In this document: positions 1 through 6,060 of the stretch, one piece after another | Position numbering within the stretch: position 1 is the stretch's first letter | Layout of the letters: each line of letters opens with the position of its first letter | Origin: Burkholderiales bacterium | GTDB lineage: Bacteria; Pseudomonadota; Gammaproteobacteria; Burkholderiales; SG8-41 | NCBI GenBank assembly: GCA_019746155.1 | Contig: JAIESJ010000095.1 | Location: forward strand, 1 to 7,057 | Length of the DNA: 7,057 bases | Direction of reading: 5' to 3' | Position numbers and translations under genes: made by a program | Notes under the pieces: model-generated | Told to the model about the DNA's origin: nothing | Databases searched by the model: none | What the model saw: the letters and a program-made list of their open reading frames with translations, nothing else

Positions 1-535
1 ACACGTGTCGAAGGCCGTGTTCGACGGTCACGCCCGCTACGCGGTGTCGCCCGCGGCCTACGGCGAGCAGGACGCGAACGCCGTGCTCATGCGCAAGGAC
101 TTTATCGAGTCGAACCGCGCAGCGGCAGTCGCCTGGCTGAAGGCCAACATCGAAGCGCTCTACTTCCTGCGCGACAACCCGATCGAGACGGTGAACTTCG
201 TGAAGAAGGATCTCCCGGAATACTCGCGCGAGAACCTCTGGTACGCGATCTACGGCCGCCCACCGAGGACCATCGGGCCCGCGCCGGTGGCCCTGCGCGC
301 CGAGATGGCGTTGACACCGGACGCGCGCGCCCTGCTCGACCGGGGCTATGCCTTCCTGCGCGAGGCGAAGATCGTGCAGGATCCCGCGTTCCATCCCGAG
401 GCGCTGCGCGACGATCTCGTGAACCAGGCGTTCCGCGAGCTCGGGCTCGATCCCGCGAAGGGCCTGTACGAGCTGCCGGTGAACGACAGCAACCCGTTCA
501 AGGGCGACGAGCTCGTCGCCAAGCCGGCGAAGTAA
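1..535 (+). CDS. ABC transporter periplasmic substrate-binding protein, C-terminal part (5' truncated by window)
   Basis: The frame is open from the first bases of the window and ends at TAA 533-535, so about 177 codons of the C-terminal portion are present. The segment with RKDFIESNR, an Ala-rich helix, and then DNPIETVNFVKK is typical of the second lobe of NMT1/SsuA/TauA/ThiY-type solute-binding proteins, where a helix follows the returning hinge. The signal peptide and most ligand-contacting residues lie upstream and cannot be judged. Its role would be to capture the solute in the periplasm and deliver it to the two permeases that follow directly. The next gene starts 3 bases after the stop. 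The GTG at position 5 is only an in-frame valine codon, because the frame continues upstream of it. The family is fairly sure from context and sequence style; the substrate is unknown. Confidence 0.82.
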   Translation, partial: HVSKAVFDGHARYAVSPAAYGEQDANAVLMRKDFIESNRAAAVAWLKANIEALYFLRDNPIETVNFVKKDLPEYSRENLWYAIYGRPPRTIGPAPVALRAEMALTPDARALLDRGYAFLREAKIVQDPAFHPEALRDDLVNQAFRELGLDPAKGLYELPVNDSNPFKGDELVAKPAK

Positions 536-538
536 GCC

Positions 539-1519
539 ATGATGGCGCGCGGCCGAGCGGCGCCTCTGGCGATGGTGCCTGACGCCACGCCGGCGGCGAG
601 CGAGCCGGCGACCCACCGCGGGCAATCCGAGGCGGCAGCGCGCGCCGCGTATGACGCGCGGCTCGCGCAGTCGCCCGACTGGCCGGTCGCGCCCGGCGAT
701 TGGCGCGGCCGGCTGATGCGTCGCCTTGCGTCGCCGGGCCCGCGGTATGCCTTCGCTGGCTTCCTGCTGTTCTTCGGGCTGTGGTACCTGCTCACGGCGG
801 TAGTGGTGCCGCCACGCTTCAACTTCATCCCCAACCCGGCATATCTCTTCGGACAGTGGACGAGCAAGGTGCCGCAATACGGCATCTCGCTCTTCACACC
901 GGAGTATTACGAGCACATCCGCGTGAGCGTGATCCGCGTCTACACGGCCTTCGTGATCTCGGTGGCGCTCGGAGCGCCGCTCGGCATCCTGCTCGGCTGG
1001 AGCCGGCTCGGGCGCAACCTGCTCTTCCCGATCGTTGAAATGCTGCGGCCGATCCCGCCGCTCGCGTGGGTGCCGCTGGCGGTGCTGTCGTTGTCCGGGA
1101 CGGAGAGTGCCGTGATCTTCGTCACCATGCTCGCATCGTTCTTCGCGACCGTGCTCAACACGTATCTCGGCGTGCGCTCGATTCCCGAGACCTACTTCCG
1201 CGCAGCCGCGTGCCTCGGCTATCGACGGCTCGACATCCTGCGTCGCGTGGTGATCCCCGGCGCGCTCCCGTTCATCTTCACCGGACTGCAGATCGCGATG
1301 GGTGTCGCCTGGTTCTCCCTCGTGGGCGGCGAACTGATCGCGGGGCGTTCGGGCCTCGGTTACCTGATTCTCGACGGCTACACGCAGCTCGCGCTGCCCA
1401 ACATCTTCATCGGCATGATCACCCTCGGTGTGCTGGGGTGGGCCTCGAGCGCCGTCATCCGGAAGATTGGCGACGTACTGATGGCATGGCACGTCAAGGG
1501 CCGCGGGGAGGGCGCATGA
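539..1519 (+). CDS. ABC transporter permease 1 (SsuC/TauC-like, BPD_transp_1), long N-terminal extension
   Basis: This 326-residue inner-membrane permease has hydrophobic segments near residues 70-90, 129-155, 190-210, 246-266 and 286-307. The cytoplasmic coupling (EAA-type) loop is near 218-243: YFRAAACLGYRR, then VVIPGALPFIF. This fits the binding-protein-dependent permease fold of the nitrate/sulfonate/taurine group. A motif shared with permease 2, LRPIPPLAW, lies at 169-177. Residues 1-69 are hydrophilic, Ala/Arg/Pro-rich and lack any membrane segment; usual relatives have roughly 250-270 residues, so this is an extra cytoplasmic tail or a start called too far upstream. ATG 539 (or the adjacent ATG 542) is chosen because it follows the previous stop by 3 bases and has a weak GAAG at 529-532; Met60 (ATG 716) is the main alternative but lacks a visible ribosome site. 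It probably pairs with permease 2. The stop overlaps the next start (ATGA). Confidence 0.9.
   Translation: MMARGRAAPLAMVPDATPAASEPATHRGQSEAAARAAYDARLAQSPDWPVAPGDWRGRLMRRLASPGPRYAFAGFLLFFGLWYLLTAVVVPPRFNFIPNPAYLFGQWTSKVPQYGISLFTPEYYEHIRVSVIRVYTAFVISVALGAPLGILLGWSRLGRNLLFPIVEMLRPIPPLAWVPLAVLSLSGTESAVIFVTMLASFFATVLNTYLGVRSIPETYFRAAACLGYRRLDILRRVVIPGALPFIFTGLQIAMGVAWFSLVGGELIAGRSGLGYLILDGYTQLALPNIFIGMITLGVLGWASSAVIRKIGDVLMAWHVKGRGEGA
1505..1512 (+). promoter_or_regulatory. Ribosome binding site of permease 2
   Basis: GGGGAGGG lies 3 bases before ATG 1516, inside the last codons of permease 1. The core AGG falls a little close to the start, but together with the ATGA overlap it supports ATG 1516 and translational coupling of the two permeases. 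Confidence 0.6.
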
Positions 1520-2319
1520 ACGCATCGGCAACGGGCTTCGCCCTGCGTCGCGATCGCCTGCTGCGCGCGATCCGCAATCCGGTCCTGTGGCAGGGGGCCG
1601 CGGGCGTGGCGACGTTCTTCCTCGTCTGGCAGATCGCCAAGGCGATCGGCTTCCTCGCCGTGCTGCCGAGCCCGCTCGACGTGGCGCGCGGCGTGCCGCA
1701 GCAGATGGTGCAGGAGGGCTATTGGCTGTCGTGGGTCGCGAGCGGCCGACGCGTGTTCCTCGGCTTCTTCGCCGCGGCAGTGCTCGCCGTCACACTCGGC
1801 ATTGCGATGGGCATGTCGAGGAAGCTGCGCTCGGGCGGCTTCCCGATCCTAGAGATCCTGCGGCCGATCCCGCCGCTCGCGTGGCTGCCGCTCGCGATCC
1901 TGTTCTGGCCGAGCCCCGAGATGACGATGATGTTCCTCACCTTCCTCGGCGCTTTCTTCCCGATCTTCATCAACGTGCTCGCCGGCATCGACAACATCGA
2001 CGCCCGCTACATCCAGGCGGCGCGCTCGCTCGGATCGAGCCCGCGCACGCTCTTCTGGCGCGTACTGGTGCCTGGCGCCTTGCCGGCGCTTTTCACCGGG
2101 CTATCGATCGCGATCGGCATCACTTGGGAAGTGGTGATCGCCGCCGAGATGGCCTCGGGACAGCACGGCTTGGGCTATCTCACCTGGAACGCGTACATGG
2201 GCCAGTCGCTCGTCGGCATCGTGGTGGGCATGCTTTCGATCGGCGTTGCGGGCATGGCCTCGAGCGGCGTGATGAGCTGGATCGGCAAGCGCGCCATGCC
2301 CTGGCGGCGCGGCCACTGA
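1516..2319 (+). CDS. ABC transporter permease 2 (SsuC/TauC-like, BPD_transp_1)
   Basis: This 267-residue inner-membrane permease is a paralogue of permease 1 and of normal family length. The first membrane segment is near residues 27-46, others near 80-100, 136-156, 191-211 and 231-251. The EAA-type coupling loop is at about 165-190 (YIQAARSLGSS, later VLVPGALPALF), the surface that contacts the ATPases. It shares ExLRPIPPLAWxPLA (113-127) with permease 1. The start is ATG 1516, overlapping the permease 1 stop as ATGA, with a strong purine-rich ribosome site (GGGGAGGG, 1505-1512) inside the end of permease 1. An open frame extends upstream to 1066, but that stretch is an out-of-frame shadow of permease 1. 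Two adjacent non-identical permeases imply a heterodimeric channel, whereas SsuC and TauC are thought to act as homodimers. The substrate cannot be read from the sequence. Confidence 0.93.
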   Translation: MNASATGFALRRDRLLRAIRNPVLWQGAAGVATFFLVWQIAKAIGFLAVLPSPLDVARGVPQQMVQEGYWLSWVASGRRVFLGFFAAAVLAVTLGIAMGMSRKLRSGGFPILEILRPIPPLAWLPLAILFWPSPEMTMMFLTFLGAFFPIFINVLAGIDNIDARYIQAARSLGSSPRTLFWRVLVPGALPALFTGLSIAIGITWEVVIAAEMASGQHGLGYLTWNAYMGQSLVGIVVGMLSIGVAGMASSGVMSWIGKRAMPWRRGH

Positions 2320-2324
2320 AGGGG
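2319..2324 (+). promoter_or_regulatory. Ribosome binding site of the fused ATPase gene
   Basis: AAGGGG lies 6 bases before ATG 2331 and overlaps the last base of the permease 2 stop. It fixes the start of this gene: the frame stays open further upstream, but there it only shadows permease 2. Confidence 0.55.
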
Positions 2325-2330
2325 CGAGCG

Positions 2331-3596
2331 ATGCTGAGCCAACAGGACCTTGTTGCGCTGTTCCGGTCGAACTCCTTCCTGCGCGACGCGCCGGCGGAGT
2401 TGCTCGCGCAGATCGCCCTCGCGGCGCGCGAGGAGACCTTCGCGCGCGGCGTGTTCATCTACGCGAAGAACGATGCAGCCGATAACTTCTATGTCCTCAT
2501 CGAGGGCCGGGTGGGCCACCCGGAGGTGCAGGCGGCCGAGGAGCAATACTCCGTGGCGCGCGAAGTCGTCGTGCCCGGCCAGCTCTTCGGCTTCGCCGCG
2601 CTCGTGCAGGGATTGCCGAAGCGGGTGATCTCGGCGCGCTGCGAAGTCCGGACGCTGGTGCTGGCGGTGAACGGCCGCACGTTCCAGGCGCTTGCGCGCA
2701 ATGCCGGCCGTGCCGGCCACGAGCTGCTGCAGGCGCTGACGCGCACCTTCGCCGCCCACGAGCGGGGCGTCGCAGCCCGGTCCGGGTGGGTGTCGATCCG
2801 CAATGCGGGCAAGATCTACGATCCACTCGGCCGCAGCGTGATCGCGGTCGATGATTGCTCGATCGAGGTCCGGCCCGGTGAGTTCTGCGCGATCGTCGGC
2901 CCTTCGGGCTGCGGCAAATCGACGCTGCTCAACGGCATCGCCGGCTTCGACTCGCTCACTGCGGGCGGCATCGCGCTTGACGGCGAGTGGATCAATCGGC
3001 CGGGCGAGCGGCCGAAGCCCGGTCCGGATCGGATCGTCGTGTTCCAGAACGGTGCGCTCTTCCCGTGGGCCACGATCCGCGAGAACCTGATCCGCGGTCC
3101 AGTCGTGCAGAAGCGCATGAGCGAGGCAAAAGCGCTGGAGCGCGCCCGGGAGCTGCTCGCGCGCGTCGGTCTCGCCGACGTCGAGGAGCTGTATCCGGGG
3201 GCTATCTCCTCGGGGATGTGCCGCCGCGTCGAAATTATCCGCGCGCTGGTGAACGACCCGAAGGTGATCCTGCTCGACGAGCCGTTCCGCGGGCTGGACG
3301 CGCTCACCAAGACGGTCACGCACAATGCGCTGCTCGAGCTCTACGACCTCTCGGCCAAGACCGTGCTCTTCATTACGCACGATCTCGAGGAAGCGATCTA
3401 CCTCGCCGACCGCGTGCTGGTGATGACCACGCGACCGGGCCGCATCAAGCAGACCATCGAGGTCGACCTGCCGAGGCCGCGCACGCTCGATCTACTCACC
3501 GCACCGGAATTCCTCCGGCTCAAGGAAGAAGCGATCGAGGCGGTGCACGAGGAGGCGGTGAAGGCATTCGCCGCCGGCGAACGCGAGTTCGCTTGA
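2331..3596 (+). CDS. ABC transporter ATPase with N-terminal cyclic-nucleotide-binding-like domain
   Basis: This 421-residue cytoplasmic protein has two parts. Residues about 10-120 resemble a cNMP-binding (Crp/PKA-type) beta-roll: DNFYVLIEGRVG at 51-62, then VPGQLFGFAALVQGLPKRV at 81-99 where the phosphate-binding cassette should lie. The canonical FGE glutamate of that cassette is Phe88, so classical cAMP/cGMP binding is doubtful. Residues about 152-380 form an SsuB/TauB/NrtD-type ATPase: Walker A GPSGCGKST (190-198), Q-loop Gln239, Walker B VILLDEP (312-318) with Glu317, D-loop GLD (321-323) and switch His350. A-loop Tyr163 is a plausible base-stacking residue. The signature is aberrant, ISSGMCRR (292-299), instead of xSGGMQRR. 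ATG 2331 is preceded by AAGGGG (2319-2324) at good spacing. It probably energises the upstream permeases as a heterodimer with the next ATPase, with the N-terminal domain sensing a ligand or protein to gate import. Confidence 0.9.
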   Translation: MLSQQDLVALFRSNSFLRDAPAELLAQIALAAREETFARGVFIYAKNDAADNFYVLIEGRVGHPEVQAAEEQYSVAREVVVPGQLFGFAALVQGLPKRVISARCEVRTLVLAVNGRTFQALARNAGRAGHELLQALTRTFAAHERGVAARSGWVSIRNAGKIYDPLGRSVIAVDDCSIEVRPGEFCAIVGPSGCGKSTLLNGIAGFDSLTAGGIALDGEWINRPGERPKPGPDRIVVFQNGALFPWATIRENLIRGPVVQKRMSEAKALERARELLARVGLADVEELYPGAISSGMCRRVEIIRALVNDPKVILLDEPFRGLDALTKTVTHNALLELYDLSAKTVLFITHDLEEAIYLADRVLVMTTRPGRIKQTIEVDLPRPRTLDLLTAPEFLRLKEEAIEAVHEEAVKAFAAGEREFA

Positions 3597-3602
3597 CCGG
3601 AC

Positions 3603-3606
3603 GGAG
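3603..3606 (+). promoter_or_regulatory. Ribosome binding site of ATPase 2
   Basis: GGAG lies 7 bases before ATG 3614, in the short gap after the stop of the fused ATPase. It supports 3614 as the true start although the frame is open from 2987. Confidence 0.6.
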
Positions 3607-3613
3607 CGCCACG

Positions 3614-4474
3614 ATGACCGACACGACTTCTACCACCACCCGCGGCTACACCCGGTTGAGCGGCATTGGCAAAGTGCTCTCGCGGGCCGGGCGACCGGAG
3701 GTGATCCTGCGCGATTGCTCGTTCGACATCAAGCCGGGCAAGCTGAACGTGCTCATCGGTCCCTCGGGCTGCGGCAAGAGCACGCTCGTGAACCTGATCG
3801 CAGGCTACGCGGCGCCCAGCATAGGCACGGTGACCATCGACGGCGCCCCCGTCACCGGTCCAGGCCCCGATCGCATGGTGGTTTTCCAGGAGACCGCGCT
3901 GTTTCCCTGGATGACGCTGCTCGACAACGTCGCCTACGGACCGATTCAGGCCGGCGTCGCGCACGGCGAGGCCGAGTCGCACACGCGCGCGTTGCTCGCC
4001 AAGGTTGGCCTCGCGGGCTTCGAGCAGCGCTATCCGGACCAGGTCTCGGGCGGCATGCAGCGCCGCGCCGAAGTGGCGCGGGCGCTCATCAACCTGCCGC
4101 GCGTGCTGCTCCTCGACGAGCCGTTCCGCGGCCTCGATCACATGTCGCGGGGGCTGATGCAGGAGTATTTCCTGCAGTTGTTCGAGGACGAGGGCATGAC
4201 CACCCTCTTCGTCACCTCGGAAGTCGACGAGGCGATCCTGCTCGCCGACCGGGTGATCGTGCTCTCCTACAAGCCCACCGCGGTGAAGGCGGTCATCGAC
4301 GTGGACTTGCCACGGCCGCGCACGTTCCAGATGCAGACGCTGCCCGAGTTCGCGGCGCTCAAGGCGCGCACGCTCCAGCTTCTGTACGAAGAGGCGATGA
4401 AGGGCTTCGTGAAAGGCACGGCTGCTTCTGCAGAGCTCGAGCAGCTAGTGGCAGCGCAAGGTGTCGTGCGATGA
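3614..4474 (+). CDS. ABC transporter ATPase 2 (SsuB/TauB/NrtD-like), altered A-loop and H-loop
   Basis: This 286-residue cytoplasmic ATPase belongs to the nitrate/sulfonate/taurine importer group. Seen: Walker A GPSGCGKST (49-57), Q-loop Gln92 (VFQETALFPW), a good signature VSGGMQRR (144-151), Walker B VLLLDEP (164-170) with catalytic Glu169, and D-loop GLD (173-175). Two normally conserved positions differ. The switch histidine (usually FxTHD) is Ser202 (FVTSE, codon TCG at 4217-4219), and the A-loop aromatic position appears to be Leu22. Its partner, the preceding gene, has the intact histidine but a broken signature. The C-terminal region (VDLPRPRT at 230-237, then PEF and a helix with EEAMKGF) aligns with the same region of the partner, so the two are paralogues. 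ATG 3614 has GGAG 7 bases upstream. The stop overlaps metF as ATGA. It most likely works as the other half of a heterodimeric motor. Confidence 0.93.
   Translation: MTDTTSTTTRGYTRLSGIGKVLSRAGRPEVILRDCSFDIKPGKLNVLIGPSGCGKSTLVNLIAGYAAPSIGTVTIDGAPVTGPGPDRMVVFQETALFPWMTLLDNVAYGPIQAGVAHGEAESHTRALLAKVGLAGFEQRYPDQVSGGMQRRAEVARALINLPRVLLLDEPFRGLDHMSRGLMQEYFLQLFEDEGMTTLFVTSEVDEAILLADRVIVLSYKPTAVKAVIDVDLPRPRTFQMQTLPEFAALKARTLQLLYEEAMKGFVKGTAASAELEQLVAAQGVVR
4458..4463 (+). promoter_or_regulatory. Ribosome binding site of metF
   Basis: AAGGTG lies 7 bases before ATG 4471, inside the end of ATPase 2. With the ATGA overlap it decides the metF start; the frame is open back to 3715 but shadows ATPase 2 there. 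Confidence 0.5.
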
Positions 4475-6036
4475 GCTGGACGAACGCGCTCGCGAACGCG
4501 CTCGCCGAGCGGCGCTTCTTCTGGTCGCTCGAGTTCATTCCGTCGATGGATCGCATTCTGCGCGACGATCTCGCGAAGCTCGGTGGCATCGCGGTCGTCA
4601 TGCGGAAGCACGATCGGCTCGTCACTTTCGCCGTCACCGATCGTGTCGTTTCGGAACGGGATCCCGAGCCGGTCGCGGCGGCAGCGAACCTGCTCGACGC
4701 GACGGGGAAGCAGCCGCTCGTCCACTTCTCGGGCAAGGGACGCGATCTGGCCGACCTCGAGCGCACCGTCGAGCGGCTGCGCGCGAACGGCCTGGAGAAC
4801 CTGCTCCTCCTCACCGGCGACCGCCTGAAGGCCGAGCCTGCCACAGGTCGCGCCCGCTACCTCGAATCGGTGCCCGCGTTGCGGGTCGTCCGCCGCCTGC
4901 AGCCCGACTGGCTGCTCGCAGCTGCGCTGAACCCCTTCAAGTACTGCGAGGAGGAAGGGATGGCGCAGTACCTGAAGCTCGGCAAGAAGGTGGACGCGGG
5001 CGCGAACCTCGTCATCACCCAGATCGGCTTCGATCCCGTGAAGTACGACGAAGCGATGGGGTGGGTCAGCGAGCGCGGCTACGGTGTGCCGCTGGTCGCG
5101 AACGTGCTGCTTCTTCCGGCGGTGCGCGCCCGCCACATACGCGCGCATGCGCTGCCGGGCATCACCATCACCGATTCCTTCATGGCGTTGCTCGAGTCCG
5201 AGGCGCGAACACTGCCGGACAAGGGCGCAGCGCGCGTGCTGCGCAGGCTCGCGCTGCAGATCGTCGGGGTGCGGCTCGCTGGCTACGCAGGCGTTCAGAT
5301 CACCGGCCTCCATGCTCCCGAGAAGGTCGAGGCCCTGGAAGTGGCCGTGGCGCGCGCGACGGCCGACTGCCCGGACCGGGCGGCGTGGTCCGCAGCTTGG
5401 CGCGAGGCGATGACCGGCCCCGACGGGATCGTGGCAGACCCGGTGCCACCGGAAGCCCGGTGGCGGCTCGGCGACCCGCATACCTCGCGGGCCAGCTTCG
5501 CCGAGCGTTGGCGGTATCGGATGCTGCGCGGCGTGCATGCGGTGGTGTTCGATCGCGGACCGGTCGCCGATGGCCTTGGCGCGCTGCTTCGTCCGCTGCA
5601 TGGACGCGAGGAATCCGCCCCCGGGCGCGCGCTGGAGATGGTCGAGCGCGCAGTAAAGCGGCCGCTCGTCGGCTGCGACACCTGCGGCATGTGCCGCCTC
5701 GCGGCGACCCAGTACGTATGCCCGGAAACCTGCCCGAAGGGACTCGCCAATGGCCCTTGCGGCGGCACCACGCAGAACCGCTGCGAGTTCGGCGACCGCG
5801 AGTGCATCCACAGCGTGAAGTACCGCATCGCCGCGACCGTCGGCGTGGAGCACGAACTGGAACACTGGCTCGTGCCCGCAGTTCCGGCCGCGCGGCGGCA
5901 CACCTCGTCGTGGCCGGCGCACTTCGCGGGGCACGGGCCGGCCGTGGAAGTCGTTCGCGTTCAGCGCACGCCGGTCGACGAGCGGACTGCGACGCAAGAG
6001 ACGCCGCCTGTGCTCGCGACGAGGCGGCACACCTGA
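4471..6036 (+). CDS. metF: Methylenetetrahydrofolate reductase fused to a MetV-type cysteine-rich C-terminal domain
   Basis: This 521-residue cytoplasmic enzyme interconverts 5,10-methylene-THF and 5-methyl-THF. Residues about 15-295 are the flavin-binding MTHFR barrel: SLEFIPS with Glu21 at the E. coli Glu28 position, LLLTGD with Asp117 at the Asp120 position, and KKVDAGANLVITQIGFD (172-188) containing Gln184. About 395-455 is an MTHFR_C/MetV domain with eight cysteines: CDTCGMC (402-408), Cys417, Cys421, Cys430 in NGPCGG, Cys438 and Cys445. In acetogens this domain is a separate subunit, MetV. Such a cysteine set could hold an Fe-S cluster or zinc. Ordinary MetF is about 300 residues and lacks it. 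The last 60 or so residues are Pro/Ala/Arg/His-rich and not recognised. ATG 4471 overlaps the ATPase 2 stop and has AAGGTG upstream. Next to folD and fhs, a role in oxidising methyl-THF is more likely than methionine synthesis; that direction is inferred. Confidence 0.92.
   Translation: MSWTNALANALAERRFFWSLEFIPSMDRILRDDLAKLGGIAVVMRKHDRLVTFAVTDRVVSERDPEPVAAAANLLDATGKQPLVHFSGKGRDLADLERTVERLRANGLENLLLLTGDRLKAEPATGRARYLESVPALRVVRRLQPDWLLAAALNPFKYCEEEGMAQYLKLGKKVDAGANLVITQIGFDPVKYDEAMGWVSERGYGVPLVANVLLLPAVRARHIRAHALPGITITDSFMALLESEARTLPDKGAARVLRRLALQIVGVRLAGYAGVQITGLHAPEKVEALEVAVARATADCPDRAAWSAAWREAMTGPDGIVADPVPPEARWRLGDPHTSRASFAERWRYRMLRGVHAVVFDRGPVADGLGALLRPLHGREESAPGRALEMVERAVKRPLVGCDTCGMCRLAATQYVCPETCPKGLANGPCGGTTQNRCEFGDRECIHSVKYRIAATVGVEHELEHWLVPAVPAARRHTSSWPAHFAGHGPAVEVVRVQRTPVDERTATQETPPVLATRRHT
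6003..6028 (+). other. GC-rich inverted repeat at the 3' end of metF
   Basis: GCCGCCT (6003-6009) pairs with AGGCGGC (6022-6028) around a 12-base loop, ending 6 bases before the metF stop. There is no T-run after it, so it is not a convincing intrinsic terminator. It could affect translation or RNA stability at the metF-folD junction, but stems like this are common by chance in GC-rich DNA. Confidence 0.25.
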
Positions 6037-6060
6037 ACCCCTTCATCCTCCCGACGGCCC

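Noticed and set aside
1587..2330. Possible much longer N-terminus of the fused ATPase
   Set aside because: The upstream open frame lies wholly over permease 2 and encodes Arg-rich shadow sequence; ATG 2331 has a ribosome site and begins a plausible sensor domain.
3204..3227. The altered ATPase signature as a frameshift or sequencing error
   Set aside because: The frame is intact on both sides (YPGA before, VEIIRAL after), and more than one codon change would be needed to restore SGGMQ, so a single read error is unlikely.
2175..3380. Minus-strand open frame (about 401 codons) opposite the fused ATPase
   Set aside because: Same reason: it is the antisense of clear Walker and sensor-domain coding sequence, with no family motifs.
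2987..3613. Possible N-terminal extension of ATPase 2
   Set aside because: It is an out-of-frame reading of the first ATPase; the real start at 3614 has GGAG at good spacing and gives a normal-length ATPase.
1..4474. Naming the transporter as taurine, alkanesulfonate or nitrate specific (tau, ssu, nrt)
   Set aside because: The family resemblance is general. The binding-protein pocket is mostly outside the window and no sulfonate or nitrogen genes are nearby; the neighbours are folate one-carbon genes.
6003..6028. Intrinsic terminator between metF and folD
   Set aside because: The stem lies inside metF, the loop is long and no T-run follows; folD and fhs continue the pathway directly.
4267..6030. 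Long minus-strand open frame (about 587 codons) opposite metF
   Set aside because: It mirrors a well-supported metF and the end of ATPase 2. In GC-rich coding DNA the antisense frame is often open; the translation is rich in His/Arg/Ala with no recognisable domain and no ribosome site.
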